NCBI GenBank assembly: GCA_027486765.1
Contig: JAIXOO010000465.1
Span: forward strand, 1 to 64,000
Direction of reading: 5' to 3'
Origin: Saprospiraceae bacterium
GTDB taxonomy: Bacteria; Bacteroidota; Bacteroidia; Chitinophagales; Saprospiraceae
Length of the DNA: 64,000 nucleotides
The notes beneath the pieces were generated by a model. That model saw only the letters and a program-made list of their open reading frames with translations. It did not search any database and had not been told where the DNA came from. Both the position numbers and the translations under genes were made by a program. Positions 62,376 to 64,000 of this stretch are shown here, piece after piece; the stretch's first letter is position 1; every line of letters starts with the position of its first letter.

Positions 62376-62404
62376 CCGAAATCCGAAATCACGAAATCCG
62401 AAAT
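62376..62404. repeat. Distal 29-base copy of the flanking repeat
   Basis: Identical over 29 bases to 61910-61938 and in the same orientation; both are perfect reverse complements of 61857-61885. It ends two bases before the TAG stop of the PorP/SprF gene (62406-62408, minus strand), so that stop is followed at once by GATTTCGGATTTCG. Confidence 0.95.
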
Positions 62405-62405
62405 C

Positions 62406-63455
62406 CTACAGTTTTGGACAGATCAACCGCGACCGACTCCGATCCGGCCGAATATACGTCAGCGACATCTCAAACGCTCCTCTCGAATAATTCGAAGCCT
62501 TCAGCCCCGAAGAAGTAATATCATAGCTGAAACCCAGGTTCCATTTTTCCATTTCAAAAATAGCGGCCACAATCACCGCATCCACGCCAACGCCCCGATC
62601 AGCGCGGTTGTTGACGTGCGTCCACAAGCCCGTGCGCAGGGCCAGTTCCTTCCATTCGCGGTTGGTGTACCGAATGTTGGCACCTAGCGTGGTACTCATC
62701 ATTGGGCCCTGGTTCATGAACAAAAAGGCGGGCATGATGCTCAACTGTTTGGTCAGTGGCAATTCACCACCGCCGTGAATGCTGTAGCGTCGGAAAACCC
62801 GCACCTGATCGTCGCCCGTAAAGGAAGCAGAGGGCTCATTTAAGTGGTGCATGGCGCCACCGAGGTACAAGCTTTTGTTGTCGTCCCAAACGGCGTACCA
62901 CAACACTCCGGCATTAAAATCGAAGTAAGGATTGCTGCTCAGGCCATCAAATGCCTCATTGGTGGGGGCGTTGGGATCGAAAAAATACCCATTGGCGTCG
63001 TATTGCGCCGAAAAGGACAAATCCGCCCAGTTGAGGGATTGTTGGGCAAAACCCAACTGTGCACCTGCCACGATGTACTGCTCATTGGCGGCATAACGCC
63101 CTCCATTGACCTGCTTGAGGTAAGCTCCACCGACGTTGAATTGGGTCAGGTGAAAATTGGCCAGGCCCGCCTGATCACGCATGGCGGAGCCACTGATGGC
63201 AAAATAATCCTTATTCGCCGCGCGGAACCGTTGGTCCCAACTGGCCGACATGGTTCTGAACGGTTTGTTGCCCAAAAGGCTGTAATACAAGTCGCGGTAA
63301 TTCACCGCCAGGCGGGCGGAACCGCTGGTTACACCGGCCATCGCGGGATTCACATGCAGAGGGGAGGCATAAAATTGGGCGAAGCGGGGGTCTTGCGCCT
63401 GTATTTTTGCCCAAAAGGACAAAAACAGGATCGAAAATAGTACGTATTGCTTCAT
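62406..63455 (-). CDS. PorP/SprF family type IX secretion membrane protein
   Basis: A 349-residue outer membrane beta-barrel protein. The signal peptide ends near residue 20 (KIQAQ). The family start QDPRFAQFYASPLHVNPAMA is plain, followed by ARLAVNYRDLYYSLLGNKPF and repeated barrel strands (LSIMPAFLFMNQGPMMSTTL, LGANIRYTNREWKELALRTG), ending SYDITSSGLKASNYSRGAFE and MSLTYI. PorP/SprF proteins take part in T9SS; many Bacteroidota have several, often next to a T9SS-exported adhesin. Here it stands without porK-N, and the neighbour across a divergent gap is a PorV/PorQ-like gene. Confidence 0.93.
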   Translation of the reverse strand: MKQYVLFSILFLSFWAKIQAQDPRFAQFYASPLHVNPAMAGVTSGSARLAVNYRDLYYSLLGNKPFRTMSASWDQRFRAANKDYFAISGSAMRDQAGLANFHLTQFNVGGAYLKQVNGGRYAANEQYIVAGAQLGFAQQSLNWADLSFSAQYDANGYFFDPNAPTNEAFDGLSSNPYFDFNAGVLWYAVWDDNKSLYLGGAMHHLNEPSASFTGDDQVRVFRRYSIHGGGELPLTKQLSIMPAFLFMNQGPMMSTTLGANIRYTNREWKELALRTGLWTHVNNRADRGVGVDAVIVAAIFEMEKWNLGFSYDITSSGLKASNYSRGAFEMSLTYIRPDRSRSRLICPKL

Positions 63456-63585
63456 GTTTTGGAATTATTCAAGGCAAAATAAGCCTCTTTTGACTTTCTT
63501 TTCGCCAAGATACGGAGTTTAACATTTATAAATGTTTTCAAAAATACAAAAAGGTCGGGAAGTGGGTGTGCTAAAATAATTTCCT

Positions 63586-63593
63586 TAGTTTTA
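63586..63593 (+). promoter_or_regulatory. Possible -7 box of the last gene
   Basis: TAGTTTTA matches TANNTTTG at seven of eight positions and lies about 20 bases before the start codon of the last gene, the spacing seen at two other genes here. Confidence 0.3.
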
Positions 63594-63614
63594 CCACCTG
63601 CCAACTACATGTTC

Positions 63615-64000
63615 ATGAATCGTTCCAGCATCATCCTATTCTTTATTCTAAGCATCTGTTTTTGCTGCCTTCAGGCCCAAAATGCCTTGCTGGCCCCCGT
63701 TTCGCCACGCAGCAATGCATTGGGCAAAACCAGTCTGAATTTTACCGATTTACACAGCCTTTTTGGCAACCAGGCCGGCCTGGCCAATCTGGAAACCTTC
63801 GGTGTGATGGGCATGGTAGAACAACGTTATTTATTGGCTGACCTGAATCAAGCGGCTTTTGGAGCGGCGTTGCCCACTTTTTCTGGGGTTTTTGGCTTGA
63901 TTTTGCGCAATTTTGGCACGGGGGATTACCGCGAAACGGGCGCTGGCCTGGCTTATGCCCGCAAATTGTCGGATCGCCTGCGCATTGGAGGGCAATTGCA
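63615..64000 (+). CDS. PorV/PorQ-like outer membrane protein, 5' part
   Basis: An open frame from the ATG at 63615 (an ATG at 63609 is also possible) to the end of the window, 128 codons. It starts with a signal peptide (MNRSSIILFFILSICFCCLQ, cut after AQ). The mature start NALLAPVSPRSNALGKTSLN, DLHSLFGNQAGLANLETFGV and TGAGLAYARKLSDRLRIGGQ resembles the PorV/PorQ-related outer membrane proteins of Bacteroidota, in which an early loop reads NQAGL. The 3' end is missing, so exact family membership cannot be set. It is divergent from the PorP/SprF gene. Confidence 0.75.
   Translation, partial: MNRSSIILFFILSICFCCLQAQNALLAPVSPRSNALGKTSLNFTDLHSLFGNQAGLANLETFGVMGMVEQRYLLADLNQAAFGAALPTFSGVFGLILRNFGTGDYRETGAGLAYARKLSDRLRIGGQL

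Noticed and set aside
61857-62404. CRISPR-like direct repeats
   Set aside because: The repeats are arms of one palindrome plus one distant copy; there are no regularly spaced repeats with different spacers and no cas genes.

Overview
The window is one chromosomal segment of a Bacteroidota bacterium, most likely of the class Saprospiria (a Haliscomenobacter- or Lewinella-like lineage; this placement is inference). The marks are a SusC/SusD pair, type IX secretion (T9SS) parts and substrates (PorP/SprF, C-terminal sorting domains), a GLPGLI protein, an ExbB-ExbD-ExbD-TonB operon, a short NuoG, and promoters of the Bacteroidota TTG/TANNTTTG type. No tRNA, rRNA, insertion sequence, prophage or CRISPR array is visible.

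Layout. 1-0.6 kb: 3' part of a DNA photolyase. 0.9-5.9 kb (-): SusD and SusC. 6.3-11.4 kb (+): two secreted FG-GAP/VCBS lipoproteins, the second with a c-type haem motif. 11.5-13.6 kb (+): transketolase. 13.6-19.7 kb (-): ExbB, two ExbD, TonB, a small membrane protein, a phosphate-binding-like lipoprotein and a TPR protein. 20.0-33.0 kb (-): a complete 14-gene respiratory complex I operon, nuoA to nuoN. 33.4-52.7 kb (-): an apparent cell-surface operon with a giant protein of about 4,975 residues, a small T9SS substrate and two tandem paralogues carrying a phage-tail-like domain. 53.1-55.3 kb (-): a two-component system. 55.4-64 kb: GLPGLI protein, LptD, a cell-wall amidase, an MlaD-type lipid transport protein, a four-helix-bundle protein, PorP/SprF and the start of a PorV/PorQ-like protein.

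The genes fit an aerobic heterotroph. Complex I supplies the proton gradient, ExbBD/TonB passes it to the outer membrane, SusCD imports polymer fragments, and T9SS exports adhesins.

The most unusual signal is the number of palindromic elements. At least ten unlike inverted repeats lie between genes, four of them inside the nuo operon, and one is read in frame inside a coding sequence. Several begin directly after a stop codon. The most striking unit is at 61857-62404. A 29-base repeat sits on both sides of a gene for an S23/Avd-like four-helix-bundle protein, and one inverted partner arm can pair with either copy. This layout recalls the intervening sequences of 23S rRNA genes, here placed between protein genes.
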